From Carya illinoinensis (taxonomy: Eukaryota; Streptophyta; Magnoliopsida; Fagales; Juglandaceae), in contig NC_056760.1 in assembly GCF_018687715.1 (NCBI RefSeq), positions 36,160,001-36,224,000 on the forward strand: a DNA stretch of 64,000 nucleotides. Direction: 5' to 3'. The position numbers and the translations under genes were made by a program. Shown in pieces: positions 1 through 10,429 of this stretch (the stretch's first letter is position 1; each line of letters starts with the position of its first letter). The notes beneath the pieces are model-generated. The model was not told where the DNA came from. It saw nothing but the letters and a program-made list of their open reading frames with translations, and did no database searches.

Positions 1-287
1 AATTATTCTAAACTAATAAAATAAGTACTTTGAATGAATTAACAAAGTTGAAAGCCTTCAGGTCATGTTGATCTGTTGCTCTCTTTCATAGCTTGTATAA
101 AATTGATCAAAATTGGTTCTCCTTCCTTTAAACTCATCTTGAGTGTTGGGCTCTTGCTAACTTCATCCCAAATGGATTGCACCAATCATTGCATTGCCTC
201 CTTGATTTTCTTGGCTCTTGATCTTGTAATGACCCATCTAAAACTTGCAACGGATATTTAAGACTATGTCCATCTTGGTGCCCATCA
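1..287 (-). mobile_element. Ty3/gypsy-type LTR, partial, runs off the window start
   Basis: On the - strand this begins with TGATGGG at 287 and is alignable by eye with the complete LTR at 46069-46883. It contains the same degenerate coding stretch (a 'DG..T.SRAKKIKEAM'-like polyprotein C-terminus), here with a stop and frame damage, followed by the same 'aaggctttcaa' and 'tagtttagaa' blocks. To its right the sequence resumes as the kinase intron seen in the other copies ('attgcaaacact'), so the element inserted into the intron upstream of kinase exon 2. The other end lies outside the window, so a solo LTR and a full element cannot be told apart. Confidence 0.6.
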
Positions 288-571
288 ATTGCAAACACTA
301 ATTTTAAAAGACATTGATTGTATTTAGGTTTCTTTTCTTCCTCTACAAAGTATGCCTACACGAAGACAGTTACTAAAAAATGTGATGTATATAGCTTTGG
401 AGTGGTAGCACTAGAAGTATTTATGGGAAGGCATCTAGGAGAACTCTTGTCCTCATTATCATAATCATCATTATCATCTCAAAACATGATATTAAATGAA
501 ATATTATACCAACACCTGCCACCTCCAATCGTCTCATTGGACAGGATATTTTGCTTGTTGCTACAATAGCA

Positions 572-780
572 TTTTTTTTTTGGGACAAAACCTCCATTTT
601 ATTTAATAAATCCTCAGTTTAGGTGGAGGAAATACATGATAACAAGACCCATACTAGGACCACAAAAGAAGTACCCATACTAAGATAAAGGACTCCAAAC
701 AACAAAATACAAGGATGATAATGGACACAGACCTCGGAGTTTCCTCGGTAATTGCATAAAATTATTACATACTTGGTTTT
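572..780 (-). mobile_element. LINE 3' end with poly(A), inverted relative to the LINE body
   Basis: Read on the - strand, this is the terminal part of a plant L1-type LINE: an untranslated tail ending in 'ggaggttttgtccc' followed by an A-run (the T-run at 571-580). It lies in the opposite orientation to the LINE coding body that follows at about 790. The order, with an inverted upstream part and then a forward 3' end and poly(A), is that expected of twin priming. The exact inversion point is uncertain, between about 750 and 800. Confidence 0.7.
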
Positions 781-789
781 TCCCTTGCA

Positions 790-2046
790 CAACAAGTTTC
801 GCCAAGTAATGGTGATGAAGCAAGTACCATATGTTCTGGAGCAATCATGCTGGAAAGAGCGTGGGGGTGGCATAAACTTCTGGTTGGACTCTTGGATGGG
901 AGATGGACCCCTGACCGATGCTTTAGAAAAAATAGAGTCCCCTAGGCTCAAGATATGTGAATGTAAAATAGACAATATATGGGACGTGTAACTTATAAAG
1001 GGTCTAGTGGGGGAGGAAAAAATGGAGGAGATACTCAAAGTCTTGGGAAATCCTCAAGAGGGGCGCAATTTGCTCATATGGACTCCATCCAAAGACGGCA
1101 TGTTTACGGTTCGAAATGTTTGGGAGTGCATGCGAATGAAGTCCCCCGAAACTCCATGGTCAATGTGGGTTTGGCATGAATTTCTACCAAAAAAAATCTC
1201 GATTATGGTATGGAAAGTGTGGAACAATAGCCTTAGTGTGGATGATAGATTGAGAAGGATAGGGATCCCGATTTTATCAAAATGTAACTGTTGCCATGTA
1301 GGTGGATATGGGGACATTAATCACGTGCTCTATGCTGGTGACTTTGCTCAACAAATATGGAGGAGATGCACTCAGCACTGGGAATTCCTTTTTGGGAGGA
1401 AATAACATCGAAGGAAAATATGTTACTATGGTTTAGGCGTGCATTTCGGCCATCTCAAATGGGAGTAAGCTGGGGTGTACTCCCCTCCATTGTTACATGG
1501 AAACTGTGGCTGAGGAGATGCAGGGCAGGTATGGGAGAAAATACAAATTCAATAGAAGACGTGTGGCAGGCGGTTAGACTTTGGACGACCAGGTTGATGA
1601 AGGACTCCTCAAGGTTTCAGAAGCATGTACGTGGGGATAAAGAAATGCTGAAGGGTCTGAACATTGATGTAATACCACTGAGGTTAAAACATGCACAAGT
1701 GGTCAGGTGGATAAAGCCCCAGTAGGGGAGATATAAGCTCAATACAGACGGAAGCAGTAGTCCAGGTGCTTCAGGCGTAGGAGGTCTCCTTTGAGATGCC
1801 AACGGTAATTTAATTTTTGCTTTCTCCGTAGACTTTCGTTTTGGAAGTAATAACGCGGCTGAATTAAAGGCTACCCTATATGGACTAAAGATCTGTCAAG
1901 AATAGAAGATTAATGGGGTGGAGGTTGAAACCCACTCACTTCTGGTGGTTAAGTAGATTTGCGGTGCTAAATATAGAGTGTGGTATCTTGAAGACTATTG
2001 GGATGAAGTCTTGAAAATTTTTAGAGAAGGTGATCACTCAATTCAG
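790..2046 (+). mobile_element. LINE body fragment: RT C-terminal region, zf-RVT and RNase H
   Basis: The + strand carries the downstream part of an L1-type ORF2. It starts near the 'INFWLDSWMGDGPL' motif that follows the reverse transcriptase domain. The zf-RVT region follows (about 1007-1405; 'WHEFLPKKISIMVWKV' and a CNCCH cluster near 1290). A type I RNase H begins at about 1735, with the first Asp in 'LNTDGSSSPG' and the Glu in 'NNAAELKA' visible. Several frameshifts and stops (980, 1404, 1724, 1795, 1904) make it inactive. The catalytic RT domain and endonuclease are absent. Confidence 0.8.
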
Positions 2047-2391
2047 CATGAAATGTGTGTCACAAGAATTTCTCTCTCACAAAAAGCCGAATGTCATACC
2101 CTTGACTACAATTTCACTCTCGCAACTGAGGAAACAAGCAACATATATGACTGGATCAGGATTTGCTTATTGTTAAGGTATTTTGTGTGTTGCCAATGTG
2201 TCGTTTACATTTCTCTGTCTTTTAAGCATTCCAAATCACCCCATAAATATGAAGTACTCACTTTTCAAGGTTGGAAGTAGTTTAAACAGAATGGGGTCTG
2301 TGTGTTTGTATGAGATAAGTTTGCAAATATAAAGTAGAAGTTAATTAAGTAAAATCACAAAGAGAATTTCAACAGATTCATCATTTCTTCT

Positions 2392-5300
2392 TCATGAACA
2401 ACAAGCTTTCAGAATATCTTTGATATCAGGATCATCCCCAGCTTCTTTATCCTGCTCAAAAAGAAATAAACAAATTTTACATCTAGTTAGAGTAGTATCT
2501 AGCATAAGACCTCAAAACTTTAAAACCTTGAGTAGAGTCTTTCAATACTCCTCTTCGATCTTAATTGTATAAGAAAATATATTTAGACAAGGTTACAGAA
2601 AGTGTAAAAATATACACGTTAACTTTTTTGTGCATTAGGAAAAAAAGGAAACTATTGATCAATAACAAATATATGACAATGGTCATATTGATGATTAATG
2701 GTGTTCTGGGCATGAGGACAAAAGAGAAAGGGGACAAGCTATGATGAGGAACTTAATTACCTTGTGAACGTATGAGATGTTATTTTTGCCAGGACCTGCA
2801 ACTATAATTCCACCTTGCTGCCTGAGAAACAACAAACTTCCACTTGTTAATTTTAAAAATAGGGAAAAAACCATCAGTAACAAAAAATTATTTTCTACCC
2901 TTGCAGCGAACAACTCATATTTGAAAAGCTTAGCCAAAATAGATAAAGATCATTAAACCAACTGTCTTATTGAAGGCAGACCTTATAACCTGTACACTTC
3001 TATATATATTTTTTTTAATTTACCCATTAGTGTAGAGTCAACTGTTGCCAGATTTCTTTGGTGGCTTCCCAGGATCTTGTTTAAGCCACCAAGGGGATTT
3101 AGTTGTGATGGATCTAGATTCTGTTGATAATACCATTAAGTCAAGTCATGATGTAAGTTTTGTTGATAGTTGCTAGGAGTTCAAGAAAAGTACATAAGTG
3201 GATACTTTGATATCATCTTTTTAAAAAGTAGACATAGTAGTTACAACAAGATGTTTTGCATACCAGCCACCTCTAGTCACGGTGTCCTTTTCAAATGAAA
3301 GCTTCCAGTCTTATTGATAACCTTCCATGTATAACTGTATTATCTTGAGACCTACCTACAGTGTCACAGAAATAACTAAACTAAAAATTCCTAGATGCAA
3401 TCACAAAGTGCTAATTTTCACAAATACCTTATGTAAGCCACAAGTACTAGTAGAGTTACCAAAAAAGGATTTTCACTTACTTTAGGAGTGAATGTAGTTG
3501 AAACCCCTGAGACAAATTGTAAAGCCTCATATGATGAGTGGGTTAGGTCGGCATAAACTTCTGAAACAAACAACATGTTTTATTAGAAGGCTGCAAAATT
3601 AAGACACATTACATTTTTTTGTTGGGAAGTATAGACTCCACAACCTAAAATTGAAGACATTTCTCTCATTCTTTTACACCCTAGCTTTGATAAGTAGTAA
3701 GGTCTTTCCACAATGTAAGCTGCTTTGCAACAACATGCATGACACTGACATTGCTGCCATTACCAAACCTTCACCATCTCATCCTCATTATTACCACATT
3801 ATTCTTCTTATCATCATCATCAATTGGCAACAGAAACAATGGTTCCATATCCACACAGACCCCTTTATTATAGAGTAATTGAAATTCCAAAATATAAAAA
3901 CTGTAAGAACTTAAATATAAATAGGAAATTTAAAACAGAAAACAAAATAGAACTAGGAGTGCACATGTAATTAACCTAGAGACACAATCTCATCTTCATA
4001 TTTCCATTTTACTCCATTGAAAGTAAAACCAAAGTAGAACTTGATGTATCACTGCTAATATAATAGAATTCACGTAGTATAAAAATTCTTCAAAAACATA
4101 CCTCATTTGAATTTTGTTTTCTCAAAAAATGCTCTTGCCTGCATAACATTACTGCTACCAGTTACTTAAAACATTCATGTTATTTCCTTGATAAAAAATT
4201 GGGACAAAGGGTGAGAAATGATTTCAGTGAAGGATAACGTTGTTAGTCACATATTTATCCTTAAAAAACACATGAAGAGTGCCATTGGTTTCCTCATGAA
4301 ACTTCCATACATATTTACAATCACCCTTATTCCAAGGATGGCATATTGGCACTCGACAAATACACAAGCACCTTATTATTGTATCCTTAATTCATCTATC
4401 AAGTTTTACTGAAGCAAGTATCAACAGTTCAATTAATTATCAGTACATACCTGATCAATACTACCAGGTCCAATTACAACCAAAGCTACTCCTGAAGCAT
4501 CCATTATATCCTGTCAACATATCATATATATATTAGTACTATGTTGACATAAACACTTCCCACTTATCGTTTTAAACCAATAAAAATTAAGGGGGAAGAT
4601 GCCAATAAGTTATTAAGTCTTTTTTTTTTTTTTTAACTACCTGTAAGGGTACGAGGGGGTTCCCTACCTAGATATGAACATAGTAGCACCCTACATGCTG
4701 GGAACTAAATAGGAGGGACCTAGACGGAGATAAGCCTCATTCGCTTCTTCAAGTCGAGTTTGAACCCCAACTTAGATCCTAGCCCTAATAGGAAATTGAA
4801 TGAATCCTTTCGTAGTTAATACTAGTATTCTAATTAGGTGAAGCCATATTCGGATTAGAGCTCATGATCTAGTACATGTCGAATCACTTAGGCATAACCC
4901 AAGAACTATTGAGCCACCAACCTTGGTAGTAGGTCATTAAGTCTTCTATAGGCTTCTATAGGCTACAGGAACTTATCCTAAAGATAATTATGTAATGTCC
5001 TTCCTTGGAAACATCCATTCAATTGATTTGAAGCTAGTATTAATATAAAATAAAATTTTTTCCTCTTCACGGATCCAATAATTTCTAATTAACATCAACA
5101 TTTTCATCTATTTTATGCTCCTCAACAATCTTTCTTTGTTGTTAATATCATGGGGGAGCAAATATTTTGTTTCTTTTCACAGGTAGAAATTATGTTATGG
5201 CTGAATGAATGAACGCATGGCATCTATAGTCCATCCACACATTTACCTTCTTGGTGGCAAGATAATCAACTCGTTTGGCAAAAAACACACCTGCAAAATA

Positions 5301-6013
5301 AAAGACAAGTACCATATGCAAAATGAAGGATTGGTGCGCACTACTTAAAGTGAAAATATTACCTCTATTAGCCTCTACTATCTATTTTCTGTTCATTGTG
5401 ACATAAATCCACACAAAATAATCATATATAAATATATATAATCTCTGACCCGAAATGGCGAGCGAATGCCACTACAGCTTTCCTGTCTTTCCACAAATCA
5501 AAAATTGGGATCGTATTTCCATTCAAATCGAACACTTTCACCGTGTCAAGCACACTTGCTGTAACTTCACCCACCATTGAATTATCGGCAGCTATTGACA
5601 TCCACACATGTCATAATTCAAAATAATTACGTTTGTTTGCCGCGAAAATGAGGAAATATAAAGTATAAACATCATGATACTCAATATTTTCAGTGCAAAA
5701 CGACGGAAGTGAATAAAATGACACATATTATTGTTCACTTTTTTTTCTCTTTTCTGTTTATAGAAACTAAAGATATATGATAAGTGCAAGAAATTTAAAC
5801 AAACCTACCAGGAGAGCCAGATATTGCAGAAGTCATGACGAGGGTTTGCCGTGGTGAGAAATTGGTTGCATACTTGAAGTGTTTGGGAATCGTAGAAAGT
5901 CTGAGAGTGCGATTGGGTGATAGGCCAGGAAGCACATGTGTAGAAGTAAGGTTGGTGGTCTTGTTGGAGCAGAGATTATTGGTCGAAAGTGTGGTAGACA
6001 GAGAAGTCGCCAT
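2392..6013 (-). pseudogene. PRXL2/AAED1-type thioredoxin-like protein, copy 1, broken
   Basis: This family consists of peroxiredoxin-like thioredoxin-fold proteins, many of them plastid-targeted. Nine exons can be placed on the - strand: 5809-6013 (Ser/Thr-rich transit-peptide-like start MATSLSTTLST), 5450-5591 (LWKDRKAVVAFARHFG), about 5231-5280 (redox loop, CVFC), 4451-4510 (DIMDASGVALVVIGPGSIDQ), about 4102-4137, 3481-3560 (SYEALQFVSGVSTTFTPK), 3264-3355, 2761-2821 (QQGGIIVAGPGKNNISYVHK) and 2392-2451 (DKEAGDDPDIKDILKACCS). Most splice sites are good. Exon 3 has lost 2 bp straight after the CVFC motif, exon 5 carries a TGA where Gly is expected, and exon 7 carries TAA where Gln is expected. 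It is tail to tail with the kinase remnant. Confidence 0.85.
4622..4935 (-). mobile_element. SINE-like insertion in a PRXL2 intron
   Basis: A 314-bp insertion is flanked by the perfect 10-bp duplication ATTAAGTCTT (4612-4621 and 4936-4945). The + strand begins with a T-run, so the element lies on the - strand with a terminal poly(A). Its 5' end (- strand) carries 'ggtggctcaatagtt', resembling a pol III A box, with 'agtgattcga' about 28 nt later as a possible B box. The equivalent intron of PRXL2 copy 3 lacks it, so it inserted after that duplication or was lost there with a local deletion. Confidence 0.65.
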
Positions 6014-6280
6014 GGATGGATGCTCGAAGGATAAGCTGAAACTCTGCCCAAGGACTCTGGTTGCTGAACTTTTTGGGCGGAATCGTGTCCGTTGGTCGTA
6101 ATTGTGGGAAATGGAGTTACACGTGGCAACATTCTGGTTGGTCAAAATGCTTCAATATTAGAAATTCGCGTGGTTATTCTTTGGCAATTAAAACTGCATG
6201 ATCTTTCATTGCGTTCTTATAAACTGCATGTCGCTCCAGAATTTGAACCAATTCGATTTCCTTTCTCCCCTCCCCCTCCA

Positions 6281-6573
6281 ATGGCGGCCATTACCCTCGT
6301 GTCAAAGCCCTACTTTATTTCTTTCTTTGAGGAGATGCTTTTATCACCGGCCATTGTATCCTATGTCAATCCTCCTTTTGCCACTCCCGTCCCTCCAGAA
6401 GCCTGACCATAATCTCATTTCCGCAATGATCTCACGGATAGAAATGTCCAGTGGCTATTACTGGGCTCCCCAGCTTGGAAATGGGAACCTTCGCCAGCCG
6501 CCTCTCTAACATTCTCGGCGTACCCCGCGTCGCTAACGGCGATCTCGTCTCCTCCGGCCCCCTCTCTCAACTG
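6281..6573 (+). pseudogene. Adenylate kinase, first exon only, broken
   Basis: From 6436 the frame reads RNVQWLLLGSP, the lead-in to the adenylate kinase P-loop. After a small frame change it continues as FASRLSNILGVPRVANGDLV, then SSGPLSQL up to a GT donor at 6574. Adenylate kinases of this type (organellar in plants) convert ATP plus AMP to two ADP. The P-loop itself (expected GVGKGT) is lost in a deletion of about 2 bp near 6470, and the segment after GDLV has lost a few codons (REEL expected). The first ATG may be 6281, but a stop lies between it and the motif. No later exons were found. It lies head to head with PRXL2 copy 1, with 267 bp between the start codons, a possible shared promoter. 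Confidence 0.7.
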
Positions 6574-9262
6574 GTTTTTCTGTCTAATCCCTGATCTGTT
6601 CGTTGGAGCTCATATTACTTTGGATTCTTATTATTTTTCACACAGGCTATCTTTCGAAGTGCGCTAATTTTATCCCATTTTTTGTTTGTTTGTTTGTTTG
6701 TTTTTTTTTTTCCTGTTCTGAAATCTCTGATTCTTGCTTACTATTTAGCGAAATGGTTTTTATTTTTTCTGTTCTGAAATCTCTGATTCTTGCTTACTAT
6801 TTTCTAAAAAAAACAAAAGAAAAAAAAAATCTGTCCGCCAATGTTTCAATATTATAGTTCATAAATAAGTTACGTCTGTCATGTATAATCCCGCTAATTT
6901 ATCATTTGTTGATATATTTGGGAGTTCTTTCCAATTAATATCCATGACTCTGCTAGAATATTCCTGAAGTAGATCGAGTTTTAACTCAAATTTATAGAGT
7001 CCCTCATCATATGTGTGTCTATTCGATATTTGTGATGATTTAATTGTTTGATTTGTCACAAGTAGCTAAGAATCACTCTATTTGAACTATGAGCTGTCGG
7101 GCTTGCCCTGAATTAGTGTTGTTAATGTTTTACTGTTTTTGTGTTAAAGACTCTATTTGTTTGGTTCTAAAGTTATTTTTGTAGAACTGTTTTTCTCGTT
7201 TTCTGGTGTTTGATTGGGTTTTGAGATGGCTGGTCTTCTGAAATTGATATGGTGAGCAAAAATTCCAGCTTTTTTTTTTTTAAAGACTGGTTTCAAACTC
7301 AAAAAATTTTGAAAACCAACTCAAAAGTCTTAAAACCAACTTATGCCATCGCCGGCCGTCTATCCACCACCAAAATCTCCCAATATTAACCATTGAATTA
7401 GGGACAAAGGCACTGACGTTGGAACATATACAGATACACACACTATACCCCTAATGTCCCGGTGCCCCTTTTTTAATCTCTTCACTACAATGTGTAACCA
7501 TGCTGGGTATTGCTCATTACCCAAAAAAAAAAAAAAAAAAAAACGTCCATAGCAAAACTTTGACCATAATTAGCTACCCAAATTTTCTGTTAAGGGAAGT
7601 TTTCTTTTTCCATCCCATTGCAGATAGATGAAACCTTCAATGGTACGTGAAAAAGTGTTTTGGATTTCTTCCTCTCTTTTATAGCGAATCTGAACTGGTT
7701 TATATATATATATGTATGTATTTATATAAACTTCTCGGATGGTATCAAAATCAATTGAAACTTCTTTGAATTTTCCCAGAAAACTGAAAAAGGTTATTAT
7801 TTAAAGATTTGAGACTATCATAGGTTTATAGTTTTTTAACTATGAAAATTATTATCTCAGGTACATCTTTTAATATGAAAAGTACTGTTATTATAGAAGT
7901 ATAATGTGATGCATTAATACCAACTCTATAATTAAAAACAACATTTTATATAAAAAAATTTATGCTAACCGAACAACAAAAAGAAAAAAACAACTATTTT
8001 CAAGTGACAACCAAATTTCAAAAAATCAGTTGTTTTCTTGCAAAGAATTTTGCTGAAACAGTATCCATAACATAAATGTTATACTTCAAAACAAATGGAG
8101 CCTGGCTGTTTTATGCCTTACTTACACCTTATTTTGGAGGGGAATGAGATTTAAAAAAAAGAAGTAAAATATGTAATATCTCATTCATCCCCTTGATTGG
8201 GAGTTTAACAAGCTAGGAGGGATGATTCCCTCATTTGAAAGTTTGTGAACGGAATGGGAGGTGAGACTATACATTCCTTTTGTTTTCCCTTCAAAGAATC
8301 AATTGTTCATTCGCACAAACTTGGAAGGAATCTAAGGAATAGAAGTCATAAAATCTTGAACGAGATTATTATGATACCCCTTTTATTTTGTTAGATGCCT
8401 GTACCACCCCTCTTCATGCCATGAAACACACATCTAGACACCTCTTCACCTTATTGCTATTTAGCTCTATGTTATAAACATTGTAACTTATGTTCATCAA
8501 ATGAGAAATTGTGAAATTGCATTTCATGGAACATTTGCTATATTTATTGGGTGTCCTTTTTCGCTACTGTGTGTGTGTGTGTGAAGATAATGTAGTGTAG
8601 AAGTTAATTGCTAAAATTCCCAAGGACGTCAAAAAGAATAAGATGAAAAAATATATAGGAGACTTTGAAAAGAATTGGTGAATGCCATGACATGGTTAAG
8701 GAAGTTTTTAGTGGATTTGATTGGAAGGATTCTTTAACATGTGACAAGTTGAAACTGGAGTTTTGGAGCCGTGATAAATTGCTATATTTTCGTGAGTTTA
8801 TTTTTATTACTAAGATTTATATTTGTTTACATAGTGCTAAGAATTTTTTCTTAGTGTCTAAATTTGTAGTCAAGAAATGGTTGAAAATACATATTTTGAC
8901 ACATTACTATGGTACAACTTTGAGCCAAATTCATAGCAACAGCTGATCTTGCTGAGACTGAAAAGTAGAAACATGTAAGGTATGTTACCTTGAGTACTAC
9001 TAATGACATCAATATGATGATTTTATAAAATGAAGTTCTTTTGTAAAGCTTTAAAATGGATGAAATTGATCAAATTATGTCACTTGAATTTAAGGCTTTT
9101 CAAATGATCAAGTGAAGAAGGAGAAAACCTTTTATAAAAGCAAAAAAATACTAGATTATGGTAAAAAGAACAAAATACAATTTCTCATTATTTGATAATA
9201 TGGCTATGACAATTGATAAGACAACTAATGTTATTAGTGTCATTGCAAAGTCTTTATAAAAA
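6574..9262. other. No gene recognised
   Basis: This is AT-rich sequence with poly(T) and poly(A) runs (for example 6700-6712, 7524-7543), a short (TG)n near 8569-8582, and near 6717-6797 two direct copies of a 'tctgattcttgcttactatt' unit. No later adenylate kinase exons could be found. A dispersed repeat shared with 61660-61850 occupies about 7227-7432. Confidence 0.5.
7227..7432 (+). repeat. Dispersed repeat shared with 61660-61850
   Basis: Both places share 'ctggtcttctgaaa'/'ctggtcaactgaaa', a T-run, 'ctcaaaaa', 'cgt.gtctatcc', 'gaattagggac' and 'acgttggaacatata' in the same order. No coding capacity or clean termini are visible. An old transposon fragment or segmental remnant is likely. 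Confidence 0.5.
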
Positions 9263-9411
9263 GAGTAATGCTACATACAGTCATTTTTGCGCACTCTCTG
9301 TGCACTCCACGGATATGATTGGCTGGATTAATTTTTTTTTAATACACAACCAATCATATCATTGGAGTGCACAAAGGAGTCCGCAAAAATGACTGCACAT
9401 AGAATTTTTCT
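9263..9411. mobile_element. Foldback MITE
   Basis: About 149 bp forms one long imperfect hairpin. The left arm includes 'acagtcatttttgcgcactc' and 'tgcactccacggatatgatt'. The right arm is the reverse complement with a few mismatches ('aatcatatcattggagtgca' and 'gagtccgcaaaaatgact'). The loop is a short T-rich stretch near 9331-9342. There is no coding capacity. The superfamily is not determined, because no clear target duplication could be fixed. Confidence 0.65.
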
Positions 9412-9412
9412 T

Positions 9413-10429
9413 ATAAAAATTATCGAGTGTAGAAACCTTAGGCTTTGCAGGTATTGGACTGTATACAACTTGTGTTATTGACTTCATATATTTTTGTGGA
9501 TAATCCTATTTATAAAGAGATTTTATTTGGTTGCACAGTTGAATTCAGAAATGGCTCTTTTTGTAGTCACTAGTGACAGAAGTTGGATGCCATTCCAATT
9601 CCTGTAAAGCTGTAACGATTTCCGTTGAAGTCTTTTTGATAAAGACTTTGCAACAACACTCTTAATATCGATTGGCTTGTTACTTATCAAAAACATATCA
9701 GTTGGCTTATTAGTTTTCATCATATCATAAATGAATGGTTAATTGTATTATATTTTTTGTCATATTCTGGTATTTTTGTCGCTTTTAGAAGACTGTTTCT
9801 GGTTCTATCAAAAAAAAAAAAAAAAAGGAGACAGTTTCTGGTGAAGGTGCTTGGAAAGGATAAGCATCAATCTCAAATAACATCATTTGTTTGCTTTCAT
9901 CAACTTCAAGTTGTCAAAATAAATTTTAATCTGGAAGACCAACATATATATATTGATGTCATCAATAGTGTTTGATATTATATACCTTACATGTTTCTCC
10001 TTTGCAGCCTTAGCGTGATCACCTGCTGCTCTATCTTTGCCCCAAATTTGGGAGGTCTATAACAATGTTATCGAGTCTTGATGTTTATTCTTTGAGGAAA
10101 GTCATTGTTTAGTGAGCATTGATTCTTGTGGAGAAAGAGTCTCAACGTCATCTGTTCATGTTACTATTTGTCTTGAAAAGTTTAAGTTAAATGTAATTGT
10201 GCTGCTGCACATAATTGTGTGTATAGGGTTTTATACAATCTGTTTCAAATATAAAAGCGCGGCCAAGAATATGGATGATTCAAATTAACACACTTTATAT
10301 TGATGCACACTGAGGTTTGAGGTAATTTTCTTTTGTGTCAAGCATCTATCATAGCAATGTTATGTTTCTTTTGTAAAATGTCTCCTATTTTGTCTGGATT
10401 CTGTTTTCCTGTCCAATTTTTTTATTAGA
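9413..10429. other. No gene recognised
   Basis: AT-rich sequence with only short, unrelated open frames on both strands and an A-run at 9812-9827. Nothing alignable by eye to the duplicated blocks. Confidence 0.4.

Larger units (their letters stand above)
349..2176 (+). pseudogene. LRR receptor kinase copy 1, last exon only, split by a LINE
   Basis: This is the second kinase exon of a MIK2-like LRR receptor kinase (subdomains VIII-XI). The left half (349-571) encodes the '[14 protein letters not shown]' region and the Ser-rich 'LLSS' loop. The right half (about 2047-2176) encodes the C-terminal tail and reaches the stop used by copy 2. Between them lies a LINE of about 1.5 kb, and about 36 bp that copies 2-4 retain (coding [11 protein letters not shown]) are missing. 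The splice acceptor has mutated from ctacag/ctatag to ctacaa, and a taa interrupts the TCATCA-rich loop. It cannot make a kinase. The upstream exon lies outside the window. Confidence 0.85.

Noticed and set aside
572..2046. LINE as an exon of a chimeric kinase gene
   Set aside because: The reading frame is interrupted several times on both sides and the kinase acceptor site is lost.
3651..3878. Frame with an Ile-rich run in a PRXL2 intron
   Set aside because: It comes from a (TCA)n-like stretch within an intron; the paralogous intron does not keep the frame.
5833..6132. 99-codon - strand frame overlapping PRXL2 exon 1
   Set aside because: It is a shadow of the transit-peptide exon in another frame.
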